Below are positions 18,307-28,005 of a DNA stretch of 64,000 nucleotides, one piece after another. This DNA comes from Bradyrhizobium sp. G127 (GTDB lineage: Bacteria > Pseudomonadota > Alphaproteobacteria > Rhizobiales > Xanthobacteraceae), in NCBI RefSeq assembly GCF_021502575.1, contig NZ_JAKFGN010000001.1, positions 744,001 to 808,000 of the forward strand, read 5' to 3'. A model generated the notes under the pieces. The model saw only the letters and a program-made list of their open reading frames with translations, had not been told where the DNA came from and ran no database searches. The translations under genes were made by a program, and so were the position numbers. Within the stretch, counting starts at the first letter, position 1, and each line of letters begins with the position of its first letter.

Positions 18307-18756
18307 TCAGGCCGAGGCCGCCCTGGCCGGCTTGTATTTCGCCAGTTCCGGGCCGATCCGGTCGCTCATTTGCGTGCTTAGCGCCTGCAAGGCCTTGAAA
18401 GGACGGACCATCACCTCGAATTCGATGATCTTGCCGCTGGCGTCGAATTTCACCAGATCGATCCCCTTCAGGTCCAGTTCGCCGATATTGGCGCTGAATT
18501 CCAGCGCCACATCGTGCGATCCGGCCACGAAAGTGCGGTGATAGCGGAAGTTCTCGAAAATCTGCACCACCGCGCCGAGGATCAGCAGGCTGGCCGGACG
18601 TCCCGGAATGGGCAGATGGACGAACGGCGAGCGGAACACCGTGGTTTCCGCAAAAAGCGGCCGCAGCACATCGACATTCCGGCTTTCGACAAAACGATGC
18701 CAGTTTTTGAGAGTCTCCTGCGCCGAAGGTGCAAGTCCCGGTGCCTCTGTTGTCAT
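18307..18756 (-). CDS. SnoaL/NTF2-like fold protein of unknown function
   Basis: 149 residues from the ATG at 18756, preceded by AGGGAG at good spacing; an upstream in-frame ATG at 18774 overlaps this site. It resembles the NTF2-like superfamily: an N-terminal helix (ETLKNWHRFVESRNVDVLRPLFAETTVFRSPF), then alternating strands, including FVAGSHDVALEFSANIGELDLKGIDLVKFDASGKIIEFEVMVRP. Proteins of this fold are small-ligand binders, isomerases or ester hydrolases. No catalytic set can be assigned and there is no signal peptide. Function unknown. Confidence 0.6.
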   Translation of the reverse strand: MTTEAPGLAPSAQETLKNWHRFVESRNVDVLRPLFAETTVFRSPFVHLPIPGRPASLLILGAVVQIFENFRYHRTFVAGSHDVALEFSANIGELDLKGIDLVKFDASGKIIEFEVMVRPFKALQALSTQMSDRIGPELAKYKPARAASA

Positions 18757-18860
18757 CGCGTTCTCCCTGTCCACATTGTCTGCCGGATCGTCGTGTCCGA
18801 TACTGCCTCATAGTCCTGTACCGGCGATCCCGGTCAAGGAAACATGCAAGCGAGCCTGTC

Positions 18861-19079
18861 ATGACGGACGATGTCAGCAACAAGGAACGGAACGCAAGGT
18901 CGGTCCGGGAGGAGCGGCTGAAAGCGGCGCTGCGCGATAATCTGAAGCGCCGCAAATCGCAGGCCCGGGGCCGCGCGGGCATGGCGATCATCACGCCGGA
19001 AGACGATGCCAGGGCCGACGCCAAGGCGCGCGACGGAACGCAGGAGGCGGCCGCCGGTTCGCGAGACCGCGATGGGTAG
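18861..19079 (+). CDS. Small basic conserved hypothetical protein
   Basis: 72 residues, very rich in Arg and Lys: NARSVREERLKAALRDNLKR followed by RKSQARGR. I recall similar short proteins with an ALRxNLKRRKxQAR core in Rhizobiales, often near murA. It reads as a charged helix; no domain or function can be named. The ATG at 18861 was chosen because earlier in-frame codons give an unrelated-looking extension. Its real length and expression are uncertain. Confidence 0.55.
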   Translation: MTDDVSNKERNARSVREERLKAALRDNLKRRKSQARGRAGMAIITPEDDARADAKARDGTQEAAAGSRDRDG

Positions 19080-19192
19080 CGCTGGCTGCACATCTTTCTT
19101 GCTTGCTTGATTGCTGGCCGTGCAGACACGATCTAGCTGAACAGGAGACGGCCTTCGGTCGTTGTATTTTTGTTCGATAGGGCGCGAGCGGC

Positions 19193-20914
19193 ATGGCGGC
19201 AGATACAGTCGAAGTGGAAAGCGCGCCGTCGGCGTCCGCGATGCAGGCCTTTCCGCGATATGAGCAGACATTCCCGGCCCTGACCGGCGCCGAGATCGAC
19301 CGCATGCGCCGGTTCGGTGAGGTTCGGCGCTATAAGGACGGCGAGCGGCTGTTCGAGACCGGCAAGCCCGGTCCGGGCATGTTCGTCGTGCTCTCGGGGC
19401 ACGTCGCCGTCGCTCAGCGCGACGGCATGGGTCATGTCACGCCGGTGATCGAGCAGGGCCCAGGCCAGTTTCTGGCGGAGGTCGGACAGCTCTCAGGCCG
19501 GCAAGCCCTGGTGGACGGCACCGCCGAGGGTGATGTGGAAACGCTGCTCATTCCATCGGACAGTCTGCGCGCGCTGCTGGTGGCCGAAGCTGATCTCGGG
19601 GAGCGCATCATGCGCGCTCTGATCCTTCGCCGCGTCAGTCTGATTGAGGGCGGCGTCGGCGGCCCGGTGCTGATCGGGTCACCGGCGCTGGGCGATGTGG
19701 TGCGGCTTCAGGGCTTTCTGTCCCGCAACGGTCACCCCTATCATCTGCTTGATCCGGCCACTGACAAGGACGCCGCCGACCTGATCGCGCGCTATTCGCC
19801 GTCGCCGGCCGACCTGCCGCTGGTGGTGTGTCCCGACGGAACAGTGCTGCGCAATCCGCCGGAAACCGAACTCGCCTACGCGATGGGAATGATCGGCGGC
19901 AGCGTCAAGGACAAGCTCTACGACGTCGCCATCGTCGGTGGTGGTCCCGCCGGGCTGGCTACGGCGGTGTATGCGGCGTCCGAGGGGTTGACGGTGGCGG
20001 TGCTCGACGCGCGCCATTTCGGCGGTCAGGCGGGCGCCAGCGCGCGCATCGAAAACTACCTCGGGTTTCCGACCGGCATCTCCGGGCAGGCGCTGGCCGG
20101 GCGCGCTTATACTCAGGCACAGAAATTCGGCGCGGACATGATGATTCCAGTCGAAGCCCGCTCGCTCGATTGCAGCAAAAGCGATGGCGCATTCGGCCTT
20201 GCCACCGAATGCGGGCATTTCCTGAAGGCGAAATCTATCGTTGTTGCCAGCGGCGCGCGTTACCGGCGGCCGGTCATCGCGAATCTCGACAGGTTCGAGG
20301 GACGTGGCGTCTGGTATTGGGCATCGCCGATCGAAGGACGGCTGTGCGCCCAGCAGGACGTTATTCTGGTTGGCGGGGGCAATTCCGCCGGACAGGCCGC
20401 GGTGTTTCTGTCCGGACACGCCAAGCGCGTCCGCATGATGATCCGCAGCGGCGGTCTGGCCGACAGCATGTCGCGCTACCTGATAGATCGCATCATGGCG
20501 ACGCCAAATATCGAACTTATGATCAACACCGAGATCGTGGAGCTGGACGGCGCGGCGGACGGCGGGCTCGATCGTGTTCGCTGGCGCAACCGCCGCACCG
20601 GCATTGAGACCGAGGAAGAGGTTCGCAATGTCTTTCTGTTTGTGGGGGCCGATCCGGCCACCGCATGGCTGAAGGGGTGCGGTGTCGAACTTGATCGCAC
20701 GGGCTTCGTCGTGACCGGCTCACAATGCGAGGAAGGCAAGCCGGTGTCAGGTCTTGAGACGTCGGTACCGGGTGTCTTCGCGGTCGGCGATGTGCGCGCC
20801 GGTTCGGTCAAGCGCGTCGGCGGCGCGATTGGCGAGGGCGCGCAGGTGGTGGCCGCGCTGCACGGGTTTCTTAGTGCCAAACCGGCACCGGTTGTCCAGA
20901 CGGCGGAATACTGA
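19193..20914 (+). CDS. Cyclic-nucleotide-binding / thioredoxin-reductase-like fusion lacking the CxxC
   Basis: 573 residues in three parts. Residues about 25-150 are a Crp-like cNMP-binding fold (RRYKDGERLFETGKPGPGMFVVLSG, QFLAEVGQLSGRQALVDGTAE). Residues about 157-225 look like a thioredoxin/glutaredoxin fold without cysteines. Residues about 240-565 are a thioredoxin-reductase-like FAD/NAD(P)H oxidoreductase with VAIVGGGPAG, ILVGGGNSAG and GVFAVGDVR. Where true thioredoxin reductases carry CATC, this protein has YWASPIE (about 375-381), so it cannot run normal dithiol chemistry. The UBP zinc-finger gene follows by 32 bases. Similar fusions exist in other bacteria; the physiological reaction is unknown to me. 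Confidence 0.8.
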   Translation: MAADTVEVESAPSASAMQAFPRYEQTFPALTGAEIDRMRRFGEVRRYKDGERLFETGKPGPGMFVVLSGHVAVAQRDGMGHVTPVIEQGPGQFLAEVGQLSGRQALVDGTAEGDVETLLIPSDSLRALLVAEADLGERIMRALILRRVSLIEGGVGGPVLIGSPALGDVVRLQGFLSRNGHPYHLLDPATDKDAADLIARYSPSPADLPLVVCPDGTVLRNPPETELAYAMGMIGGSVKDKLYDVAIVGGGPAGLATAVYAASEGLTVAVLDARHFGGQAGASARIENYLGFPTGISGQALAGRAYTQAQKFGADMMIPVEARSLDCSKSDGAFGLATECGHFLKAKSIVVASGARYRRPVIANLDRFEGRGVWYWASPIEGRLCAQQDVILVGGGNSAGQAAVFLSGHAKRVRMMIRSGGLADSMSRYLIDRIMATPNIELMINTEIVELDGAADGGLDRVRWRNRRTGIETEEEVRNVFLFVGADPATAWLKGCGVELDRTGFVVTGSQCEEGKPVSGLETSVPGVFAVGDVRAGSVKRVGGAIGEGAQVVAALHGFLSAKPAPVVQTAEY

Positions 20915-20946
20915 AGCGCACAGCGCTCGCATCGAAAGGCGGTCAC

Positions 20947-21249
20947 ATGCCCTGCAAGCACATCGCCGATATCCGGGATGTCACGCCGAGCGCTCTCGGA
21001 TGCGAGGAGTGCCTGAAGACCGGCGATGTCTGGCTTCATCTGCGGATTTGTCGGACCTGCGGCCATGTCGGCTGCTGTGACGATTCGCCCAACAAGCATG
21101 CGACGAAACATTTCCACGCCACTCAACATCCCGTTATCGAAGGTTATGATCCGCCGGAGGGCTGGGGCTGGTGCTATATCGATCGGGTCATGTTCGATCT
21201 GTCGAACCGGAAGACGCCGCACGACGGTCCTATCCCGCGCTATTACTAA
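20947..21249 (+). CDS. UBP-type zinc-finger protein
   Basis: 100 residues. The full ligand set of the ubiquitin-C-terminus-binding ZnF-UBP domain is visible: C3-H5, C19-x2-C22, C35-x2-C38-x4-C43, then H51-x3-H55-x5-H61, with the usual HLRICRTCGHVGCCD core. In eukaryotes this domain grips the free diglycine tail of ubiquitin; the bacterial role is not established. It lies 32 bases behind the cNMP/TrxR-like fusion on the same strand, so the two probably work together. A protein-tail or redox-linked adaptor role is only a guess. Confidence 0.8.
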   Translation: MPCKHIADIRDVTPSALGCEECLKTGDVWLHLRICRTCGHVGCCDDSPNKHATKHFHATQHPVIEGYDPPEGWGWCYIDRVMFDLSNRKTPHDGPIPRYY

Positions 21250-21331
21250 GCTACGCTTGCTGATTATCTGCGCTTGCCAACGGCGTTTGCCGTCCTCACG
21301 CTCCCGTTTCGATTTTCAAAGGAATTTCAGA

Positions 21332-22246
21332 ATGCGTTATCTCCGCATCACGGCGGCCTTCCTTCTGATGGTGTCGTCGCTGGTTCTGGCATCGCCGCGC
21401 GGCGCCGTCGCGCAGGCGCCGCAGAGCCGCTTTGCCGACGTGAACGGGGTGAAGCTGCATTACCTCATTGCCGGCAAGGGCGATCCCGTGGTGCTGCTGC
21501 ATGGTTACGCCGAGACGGGACATATGTGGCGGCCGCTGTTTCCGGGACTTGCGAACAACCACACGGTGATCGCGCCGGACCTGCGGGGCTTCGGCAAATC
21601 CGCCGCGCCGGAGAGTGGCTACACCAAGAAGGAAATGGCGCAGGACATCCACGCGCTGGTGAAAAGCCTCGGCTATCCGAAAGTGAAGATCGTCGGTCAC
21701 GACATCGGGCTCATGGTCGCCTATGCCTACGCCGCGCAATACCCCGCGGAAGTCGATCGCATCGTGCTGATGGACGCTTTTCTGCCTGGCGTCGGTGACT
21801 GGAAGAGCGTCTGGCTATTGCGCGATCTCTGGCATTTCCATTTCTACGGCAAGACGCCGCTGGCGCTGGTCAAGGGCCGCGAGCGCATCTACTTCGAACA
21901 TTTCTGGAATGACTTCGCTGCCGATCCCGCGAAATCCATCCCGGAGAAGGACCGGAAATTCTACGCCCGGGCCTATGCGCAGCCGGGGCACATGAAGGCG
22001 GGCTTCGAGGTATTCCGCGCGTTCGAGAAGGATGCGGATGATTTTGCCGACTTTGCCAAAACCAAATTGCCCATGCCGATGCTGGTTCTTTCCGGCGAAA
22101 AGGCCGGCGGCGTTTTCCTGATCGAGCAGGGCAAGCTGGTCGCAACCAATGTCGATGGCGTCATCGTCAAAGGCTCGGGACACTGGCTGATGGAAGAAGC
22201 GCCGGGCCAGGTGATTCCGAAACTGGTGGATTTTCTCAACCAGTGA
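21332..22246 (+). CDS. Secreted alpha/beta hydrolase, epoxide hydrolase/dehalogenase-like
   Basis: 304 residues from the ATG at 21332 (AAAGGAA upstream; the frame is open further left but reads as an antisense-like extension). A signal peptide (about residues 1-28, ending near GAVAQ) precedes the hydrolase core. VLLHGYAETGHMW gives the oxyanion region, GHDIG puts Asp at the nucleophile position (epoxide hydrolase and haloalkane/haloacetate dehalogenase type rather than Ser esterase), and GSGHWL gives the catalytic His. It would act in the periplasm. Its substrate is not evident. It is 82 bases from the zinc-finger gene and may or may not share its transcript. Confidence 0.75.
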   Translation: MRYLRITAAFLLMVSSLVLASPRGAVAQAPQSRFADVNGVKLHYLIAGKGDPVVLLHGYAETGHMWRPLFPGLANNHTVIAPDLRGFGKSAAPESGYTKKEMAQDIHALVKSLGYPKVKIVGHDIGLMVAYAYAAQYPAEVDRIVLMDAFLPGVGDWKSVWLLRDLWHFHFYGKTPLALVKGRERIYFEHFWNDFAADPAKSIPEKDRKFYARAYAQPGHMKAGFEVFRAFEKDADDFADFAKTKLPMPMLVLSGEKAGGVFLIEQGKLVATNVDGVIVKGSGHWLMEEAPGQVIPKLVDFLNQ

Positions 22247-22375
22247 TCGCTCTTTGTGCGACGTGCGATCCAAAAGATCATGTCATTCACACAAAACCGT
22301 TATCGGACCGTCGAAGCCCCGTTGCGCGGCTGCATGCATGCTGTAGCTTTGGAGCAGTTCTAAAGGGGACGCACC

Positions 22376-22861
22376 ATGATTTTAGGCATGTCTTTGGCGG
22401 GTTTTACCGTTTTACACCTCATCATCAGCATGATCGCTATCGCACTCGGTTTCATCGTGGCGGGTGGCATGCTCGCATCCAACAGGCTGTCCGGCTGGAC
22501 GGTCTGGTTTCTCATCCTGACAATCCTCACCAACGCGACCGGCTTCCTGTTTCCCTTCACCAAGCTGCTGCCGTCGCATATCGTTGCGATCATCTCGCTG
22601 GCGCTGCTGGCGATCGCGGTCTATGCGCTGTACGGCAAGGGCCTCGCCGGGATCTGGCGGACGGTCTATGTGGTAACCGCGATGCTTGCGCTCTGGTTCA
22701 ACGTCTTCGTTCTGGTGGCGCAGTCCTTCCAGAAGGTCGCGTTGCTGAACGTCTATGCGCCGACCGGATCGGAGCCGCCGTTCGCGATCACGCAAGGGAT
22801 CGTGCTGCTGTTTTTCATTTTTCTGATCGTGCTTGGCATCAGGCGATTCAAGACGGCGTGA
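22376..22861 (+). CDS. Five-helix membrane protein of unknown function
   Basis: 161 residues, almost entirely hydrophobic, with about five predicted membrane helices: around residues 8-32, 40-60, 66-86, 94-118 and 135-157. AAAGGGGA precedes the ATG. No catalytic or transport motif is visible and I do not recognise the family. It lies just upstream of the epimerase-like gene (25-base gap), probably in one unit. Confidence 0.6.
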   Translation: MILGMSLAGFTVLHLIISMIAIALGFIVAGGMLASNRLSGWTVWFLILTILTNATGFLFPFTKLLPSHIVAIISLALLAIAVYALYGKGLAGIWRTVYVVTAMLALWFNVFVLVAQSFQKVALLNVYAPTGSEPPFAITQGIVLLFFIFLIVLGIRRFKTA

Positions 22862-22886
22862 CGCGCGCCTGACAAAGGGAGCGTCG

Positions 22887-23546
22887 ATGAAAGTCATTGT
22901 CTTCGGCGCAACTGGCATGGTCGGGCAGGGCGTTCTGCGCGAATGCCTGCTCGATCCCGACGTGGCGCAGGTTTTGACTGTCGGCCGCAGTGCCACCGGG
23001 CAGCGAAGTCCGAAGTTGCGCGAGATCGTGCACGCGGATTTGCTGGACTTCTCCACTATCGAAAAAGACATGACGGGCTATGACGCCTGCTTCTTCTGCC
23101 TCGGGATTTCCTCGCTGGGCATGAGTGAGGACGACTACCGCCGCATCACCTATGACGTCACGCTGGCGGCGGCACGGACGCTGGCCCGGCTCAATCCCGC
23201 CATGACATTTATCTACGTAACCGGCGCGGGTACCGACAGCACCGAGCAGGGCCGGGTGATGTGGGCGCGCGTCAAAGGCAAGACCGAGAACGACCTGCTC
23301 AAGCTGCCGTTCAGGGCGGCCTACATGTTCCGCCCCGGCGCGATCCAGCCGCTACACGGCGCGCGGTCCAAGACGGCCTGGGTTCATGCGATCTATCTCG
23401 CCACCGCGCCGCTGTGGGCGCTTTTGCATCGGGTCGCGCCGAAATACGTCACCACCACCGAGGAGATCGGCCGCGCCATGCTGGGCGTGGCGAAGCGCGG
23501 CTATTCCAAGACGATTCTCGAGAGCGAGGATTTCCCGAAGGTCTGA
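22887..23546 (+). CDS. NAD(P)-dependent epimerase/NmrA-like Rossmann protein
   Basis: 219 residues from the ATG at 22887 behind GGGAGCG. The N-terminus VIVFGATGMVGQGVLRECL is a clear atypical-SDR dinucleotide site (GxTGxxGxG). CFFCLGISSLGMSEDDYRRITYDV and FIYVTGAGTDSTEQGRVMWARVKGKTENDL follow, as in the short NAD(P)H-binding proteins related to HTATIP2/NmrA. There is no clear Tyr-x3-Lys, so it may be a redox sensor or reductase rather than a sugar epimerase. Cytosolic. Confidence 0.75.
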   Translation: MKVIVFGATGMVGQGVLRECLLDPDVAQVLTVGRSATGQRSPKLREIVHADLLDFSTIEKDMTGYDACFFCLGISSLGMSEDDYRRITYDVTLAAARTLARLNPAMTFIYVTGAGTDSTEQGRVMWARVKGKTENDLLKLPFRAAYMFRPGAIQPLHGARSKTAWVHAIYLATAPLWALLHRVAPKYVTTTEEIGRAMLGVAKRGYSKTILESEDFPKV

Positions 23547-23737
23547 CGTCCTGCATGGTCAGGCGACCATCGGGCGTGGGTCGCTCGAAAAGCCGCTCCG
23601 GCTGGCCGTATCGACACAATTCGAGCGATTTTTAAGGTATTAAGCTGATGTGCCGGGCCTTTTGGGCGTCCGGCGCGCGGTTTCCACCCCCCACGAAACG
23701 CGCTAAAAGCCATTATCCGGAACAGGGCAGGTTGGGC

Positions 23738-25027
23738 ATGGATCGCATTCGCATCGTCGGCGGCAATAAACTCAATGGCACGATCCCCATCTCGGGCGCG
23801 AAGAACGCCGCCCTGCCGTTGATGATTGCCAGCCTGCTGACCGAAGAGACCCTGATCCTCGACAATGTACCGCGCCTGGCCGACGTCGCGCAGGTGCAGC
23901 GCATTCTCGGCAACCACGGCATCGACATCATGTCGGCGGGCAAACGCCCCGGCGACCACGAATATCAGGGCCAGACCCTGCATATTTCAGCGGCCAACAT
24001 CATCGATACCACCGCGCCCTATGAACTGGTCTCCACCATGCGGGCCAGCTTCTGGGTGATCGCGCCGCTGTTGGCGCGGATGGGCGAAGCGAAGGTCTCG
24101 CTGCCCGGCGGCTGCGCCATCGGCACCCGGCCTGTCGACCTGCTGATCATGGCGCTGGAAAAGCTCGGCGCCGAAATTCAGATCGACGGCGGCTATGTGA
24201 TCGCGAAAGCGCCGAAGGGCTTGATCGGCGCGGAAATCGACTTTCCGAAGGTCACGGTCAGCGGCACCCATGTGGCGCTGATGGCGGCGACGCTCGCCAA
24301 GGGCACCACGGTCATCACCAATGCCGCCTGCGAGCCCGAGATCGTCGATGTCGCCGACTGCCTGAACAAGATGGGCGCGAAGATCACTGGCGCGGGCACC
24401 TCGCGCATCGTCATCGAAGGCGTCGCCAAGCTGCACGGCGCGCGGCACACCGTGTTGCCGGATCGCATCGAGACCGGCACCTATGCCATGGCGGTGGCGA
24501 TGACCGGCGGCGACGTGCAACTGGCCGGCGCGCGGCCCGAACTGCTGCAATCGGCGCTCGATGTGCTGACGCAGGCCGGCGCGACGATCACGCCGAACAA
24601 TGAAGGCATCCGCGTCACCCGCAACGGCGCAGGCATCAGGCCGGTCACGGTTTCGACCGCGCCGTTCCCCGGTTTCCCGACTGACCTGCAGGCGCAACTG
24701 ATGGCGCTGATGGCGTGCGCGAAGGGCTCGTCGCACATCACCGAGACGATTTTCGAAAACCGCTTCATGCACGTTCAGGAACTGGCCCGGTTTGGCGCGC
24801 GAATTCATCTCGACGGCGAGACCGCCACCATCGAGGGAATCTCGAAATTGCGCGGTGCGCCGGTGATGGCGACCGACCTGCGCGCTTCGGTGTCGCTGGT
24901 GATCGCGGGCTTGGCCGCCGAAGGCGAGACCATGGTGAACCGCATCTATCATCTGGACCGTGGTTTTGAGCGTCTGGAAGAGAAGCTGTCGGCCTGCGGC
25001 GCCACAATCGAGCGCATCAGCGGGTAA
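23738..25027 (+). CDS. murA: UDP-N-acetylglucosamine 1-carboxyvinyltransferase MurA
   Basis: 429 residues from ATG 23738; the open frame upstream to 23648 is not family-like. MurA transfers enolpyruvate from PEP to UDP-GlcNAc, the first committed step of peptidoglycan synthesis in the cytosol. [10 protein letters not shown] carries the conserved Lys-Asn near residues 22-23. [14 protein letters not shown] carries the active-site Cys of the fosfomycin-sensitive loop, so the sequence predicts a sensitive enzyme at this residue. The start of a conserved block with DUF2948, hisD and maf. Confidence 0.95.
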   Translation: MDRIRIVGGNKLNGTIPISGAKNAALPLMIASLLTEETLILDNVPRLADVAQVQRILGNHGIDIMSAGKRPGDHEYQGQTLHISAANIIDTTAPYELVSTMRASFWVIAPLLARMGEAKVSLPGGCAIGTRPVDLLIMALEKLGAEIQIDGGYVIAKAPKGLIGAEIDFPKVTVSGTHVALMAATLAKGTTVITNAACEPEIVDVADCLNKMGAKITGAGTSRIVIEGVAKLHGARHTVLPDRIETGTYAMAVAMTGGDVQLAGARPELLQSALDVLTQAGATITPNNEGIRVTRNGAGIRPVTVSTAPFPGFPTDLQAQLMALMACAKGSSHITETIFENRFMHVQELARFGARIHLDGETATIEGISKLRGAPVMATDLRASVSLVIAGLAAEGETMVNRIYHLDRGFERLEEKLSACGATIERISG

Positions 25028-25043
25028 ATTCAAGGCGGGGGCC

Positions 25044-25526
25044 ATGTCTCAGAACAAAGTGTCTCAGCGCAAATCGTCTCAACGCAAGCTTGCGGCCCTC
25101 GACGAAGACGATCTCGCCGTGATCTCGGCGCATGTTCAGGACGCGGCCGTAGTCGCGGGCGATATCCTGTGGCGTCCCGCCGAGAACCGGCTCGTCATCG
25201 GCATGCGCCGCCCGGATTGCGAGGAAATTCTCGCAGGCCAGTGCGAACCGCGCCGGCTGATTTCGGCGCTCCGGTTCGACCGCGTGCTGTCGTGCCGGTC
25301 GCGCGACATCGACATGGCGGCATCGGAACTGGCGCTCACCCTGCTTGGGTTGGAGTTTTACCCGGGCAAGAAGCCCGGCGGCGAGGTGCTGCTGTTGTTT
25401 GCCAGCGGCGGGGTGCTGCGGCTGGAGGTTGAATGCCTCGAGTGCGAACTGGCCGATCTCGGCCCGGACGCGCATGTCCCCGATCCGGCGACCGGGCGCG
25501 ATCTGCCTGCGGACACAGACATTTAG
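25044..25526 (+). CDS. DUF2948 family protein
   Basis: 160 residues from ATG 25044, 16 bases after murA. LAALDEDDLAVISAHVQDAVV-like and LLLFASGGVLRLEVECLECELADLG segments are those of the DUF2948 family, which in alphaproteobacteria sits between murA and hisD. Function unknown; small, soluble and acidic at its C-terminus. Co-transcription with murA is likely. Confidence 0.85.
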   Translation: MSQNKVSQRKSSQRKLAALDEDDLAVISAHVQDAAVVAGDILWRPAENRLVIGMRRPDCEEILAGQCEPRRLISALRFDRVLSCRSRDIDMAASELALTLLGLEFYPGKKPGGEVLLLFASGGVLRLEVECLECELADLGPDAHVPDPATGRDLPADTDI

Positions 25527-25637
25527 CCATCAATCTGGGCCGTCCCGCTCGCGGTTCGACTTCAGGAATGTTATGGGTTGACGGTGATCCGGCATCGCGC
25601 CAATCACGACGTCTTTCAAGATTTGCCGGACCCTGGA

Positions 25638-26933
25638 ATGCCCATCCGCCTCACCAGCCACAGCGCCGATTTCACCGCGCGCTTCAACGCCTTTCTCGAC
25701 ATGAAGCGGGAAGTCTCCGCCGACATCGACGCGGCGGCGCGCGCCATCGTGGATGACGTGGCAAAGCACGGCGACGCGGCGCTGATCGCGGCAACCAAGA
25801 AGTTCGACCGGCTGGATATAGACGCCAAGGGTCTGCGGATCGCGCCTGCGGAAATCGATGCGGCGGTGAAATCCTGTGACGCGGCGACGCTGGACGCGTT
25901 GAAATTCGCGCGGGACCGTATCGAGACTTTCCATCGGCGACAGCTGCCGAAGGACGAGCGCTTCACCGACGCGGCCGGTGTCGATCTCGGCTGGCGCTGG
26001 AGCGCCATCGAGGCGGTGGGGCTTTATGTTCCGGGCGGCACCGCCGCCTATCCATCGTCGGTGCTGATGAACGCCGTGCCGGCGAAGGTCGCAGGCGTCG
26101 AGCGCGTGGTGATGGTGGTGCCGTCGCCCGACGGCAAGCTCAATCCGCTGGTGCTGGCGGCGGCGCAGCTTGGCGGCGTGTCCGAAATCTACCGCGTCGG
26201 CGGCGCGCAGGCGGTGGCGGCGCTGGCCTATGGCACCGCGACCATCGCTCCGGTGGCGAAGATCGTCGGTCCGGGCAACGCCTATGTGGCCGCCGCGAAA
26301 CGTCTGGTGTTCGGCAAGGTCGGCATCGACATGATCGCCGGCCCGTCCGAAGTGCTGGTGATCGCGGATCGCAGCGCCAACGCCAGCTGGATCGCGGCCG
26401 ATCTGCTGGCGCAGGCCGAGCACGACGTCAATGCGCAGTCGATCCTCATCACCGACGACGAGGCGCTGGCGAACGATGTCGAGCGTGCCGTCGAGGCGCA
26501 ACTGACGACGCTCCCGCGCGCCGACATCGCGCGCGCCTCATGGAACGATTTTGGCGCGATCATCCTGGTGAAGGCGCTTGATGAAGCGGTGACGCTGGCT
26601 AATGCCATCGCCGCCGAACATCTGGAGATCATGACCGCAGATCCCGAGGGCATCAGCGCGCGCATCCGCAATGCGGGCGCGATTTTCCTCGGTGCGCACA
26701 CGCCGGAAGCCATTGGCGACTATGTCGGCGGATCGAACCACGTGTTGCCGACGGCGCGTTCGGCGCGGTTCTCGTCGGGCCTCGGCGTGCTCGATTTCAT
26801 GAAGCGGACCTCAATCCTGAAATGCGGACCGGATCAGCTCCGCGCGCTGGGACCGGCTGCGATGACGCTGGGCAAGGCCGAGGGCCTCGATGCCCATGCG
26901 CGGTCGGTTGGACTGCGGCTTAATCTGCCATGA
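25638..26933 (+). CDS. hisD: Histidinol dehydrogenase HisD
   Basis: 431 residues from ATG 25638 (MPIRLTSHS), which gives the family length; the frame opens earlier at 25578 but that piece is not conserved-looking. HisD oxidises histidinol to histidine in two NAD+-dependent steps with bound zinc. Family landmarks: [73 protein letters not shown] and GGSNHVLPT, which includes the catalytic/zinc Glu and His residues. The stop overlaps the next start (ATGA). Confidence 0.95.
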   Translation: MPIRLTSHSADFTARFNAFLDMKREVSADIDAAARAIVDDVAKHGDAALIAATKKFDRLDIDAKGLRIAPAEIDAAVKSCDAATLDALKFARDRIETFHRRQLPKDERFTDAAGVDLGWRWSAIEAVGLYVPGGTAAYPSSVLMNAVPAKVAGVERVVMVVPSPDGKLNPLVLAAAQLGGVSEIYRVGGAQAVAALAYGTATIAPVAKIVGPGNAYVAAAKRLVFGKVGIDMIAGPSEVLVIADRSANASWIAADLLAQAEHDVNAQSILITDDEALANDVERAVEAQLTTLPRADIARASWNDFGAIILVKALDEAVTLANAIAAEHLEIMTADPEGISARIRNAGAIFLGAHTPEAIGDYVGGSNHVLPTARSARFSSGLGVLDFMKRTSILKCGPDQLRALGPAAMTLGKAEGLDAHARSVGLRLNLP

Positions 26934-27439
26934 CCAAGCCCGCGCCAGGCGACGATTCCAGAAACCGCGTCGTCGCGGTGACGCTCGATGAAGAATCCAT
27001 CGGGCGGTCGGGGCCTGACATCGAGCACGAGCGCGCCATCGCGATCTACGACCTGATCGAGCAGAACCTGTTTGTGCCGGAGGGAGATTTCACCGGCCCG
27101 TTCACGCTGCACATCGGCATTACCGGCAACCGGCTGATGTTCGACATCAAGCGCGAGGACGGCTCGCCGGTGGTCGTGCATCTGTTGTCGCTGACGCCGT
27201 TCCGCAGGATCGTGAAGGACTACTTCATGATCTGCGACAGCTACTATCAGGCGATCCGCACTGCGACCCCGGACAAGATCGAAGCCATCGATATGGGCCG
27301 CAAGGGCGTTCACGACGAAGGCTCGCGCACCTTGATGGAGCGGCTTGAAGGCAAGGTGCGGGTCGATTTCGAGACCGCGCGCCGCCTGTTCACGCTGATC
27401 TCGGTGCTGCACTGGAAGGGCGAGGGCGGCGGCGCATGA
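26930..27439 (+). CDS. UPF0262 family protein
   Basis: 169 residues, starting within the hisD stop codon. [33 protein letters not shown] and [36 protein letters not shown] identify UPF0262, an alphaproteobacterial family that follows hisD. Its function is unknown. Translational coupling to hisD is likely. Confidence 0.9.
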   Translation: MTKPAPGDDSRNRVVAVTLDEESIGRSGPDIEHERAIAIYDLIEQNLFVPEGDFTGPFTLHIGITGNRLMFDIKREDGSPVVVHLLSLTPFRRIVKDYFMICDSYYQAIRTATPDKIEAIDMGRKGVHDEGSRTLMERLEGKVRVDFETARRLFTLISVLHWKGEGGGA

Positions 27440-27483
27440 TCCCGAAAGATGACAATCTGTTTCCGGATCGGATCTTGCGCCGT
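27434..27483. repeat. Rhizobial imperfect palindromic repeat between UPF0262 and the phosphatase gene
   Basis: The stretch begins GCATGATCCCGAAA and ends near TTTCCGGATCGGATC, an imperfect inverted repeat. I recall a very common Rhizobiales repeat of this form (GATCC-GAAA ... TTTTCGG-GATC). A 35-codon frame starting at 27436 is made of this repeat and was not called as a gene. Confidence 0.5.
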
Positions 27484-27546
27484 TTGAAACGCACGAGGGA
27501 CGCGCACGGGGATTTCATTCGCGCCGTCCGGGGGAGCGCCTGACGG

Positions 27547-27999
27547 ATGGCGCGTTCCCCGCAGGCCGTTCTCTTCATGTGCGGGCAGAATAGCGTCCGG
27601 TCACCGACGGCGGCGGCATTGCTGCGGCACCTGGTTCCGCGCGGGCTCTATGTACAGTCGGCGGGCGTCAGCAAGGCAGACCTCGATCCGTTCGCCGTTG
27701 CGGTGATGAAGGAAATCGGCCTCGATATTTCAAACCATAAGCCGTGGACCGTCGCGGACCTCGAAGACTGGGAGGGACTCAACTTCGATCTGATCGTCAC
27801 GCTCTCCCCGGAGGCGCACCACAAGGCGCTGCAACTGACCACGACCTCGGCGACCGAGGTGGAGTACTGGCCGACGCCAGATCCGGTCGGCGTCGAGGGC
27901 CGCCGCGAATTGCAGCTCGATGCCTACCGGCATGTGCGGGACAGCCTGCGGCAGCGTATCCGCGAGCGTTTTGCGCCGCCCGGCATGGCCAACGAGTAA
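27547..27999 (+). CDS. Low-molecular-weight phosphatase family protein
   Basis: 150 residues of the LMW protein-tyrosine-phosphatase/arsenate-reductase fold. The phosphate loop CGQNSVRS (C-x5-R-S) is at about residues 12-19, and the general acid Asp is in WPTPDP. It may be a tyrosine phosphatase or an ArsC-like enzyme; the block position between UPF0262 and maf is typical of Nitrobacteraceae and does not show an arsenic role. It follows UPF0262 by 107 bases. Confidence 0.85.
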   Translation: MARSPQAVLFMCGQNSVRSPTAAALLRHLVPRGLYVQSAGVSKADLDPFAVAVMKEIGLDISNHKPWTVADLEDWEGLNFDLIVTLSPEAHHKALQLTTTSATEVEYWPTPDPVGVEGRRELQLDAYRHVRDSLRQRIRERFAPPGMANE

Positions 28000-28005
28000 G
28001 CGATC

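Noticed and set aside
27436-27543. 35-codon frame neatly filling the space between UPF0262 and the phosphatase gene
   Set aside because: It coincides with a known-looking rhizobial palindromic repeat and has no family resemblance.
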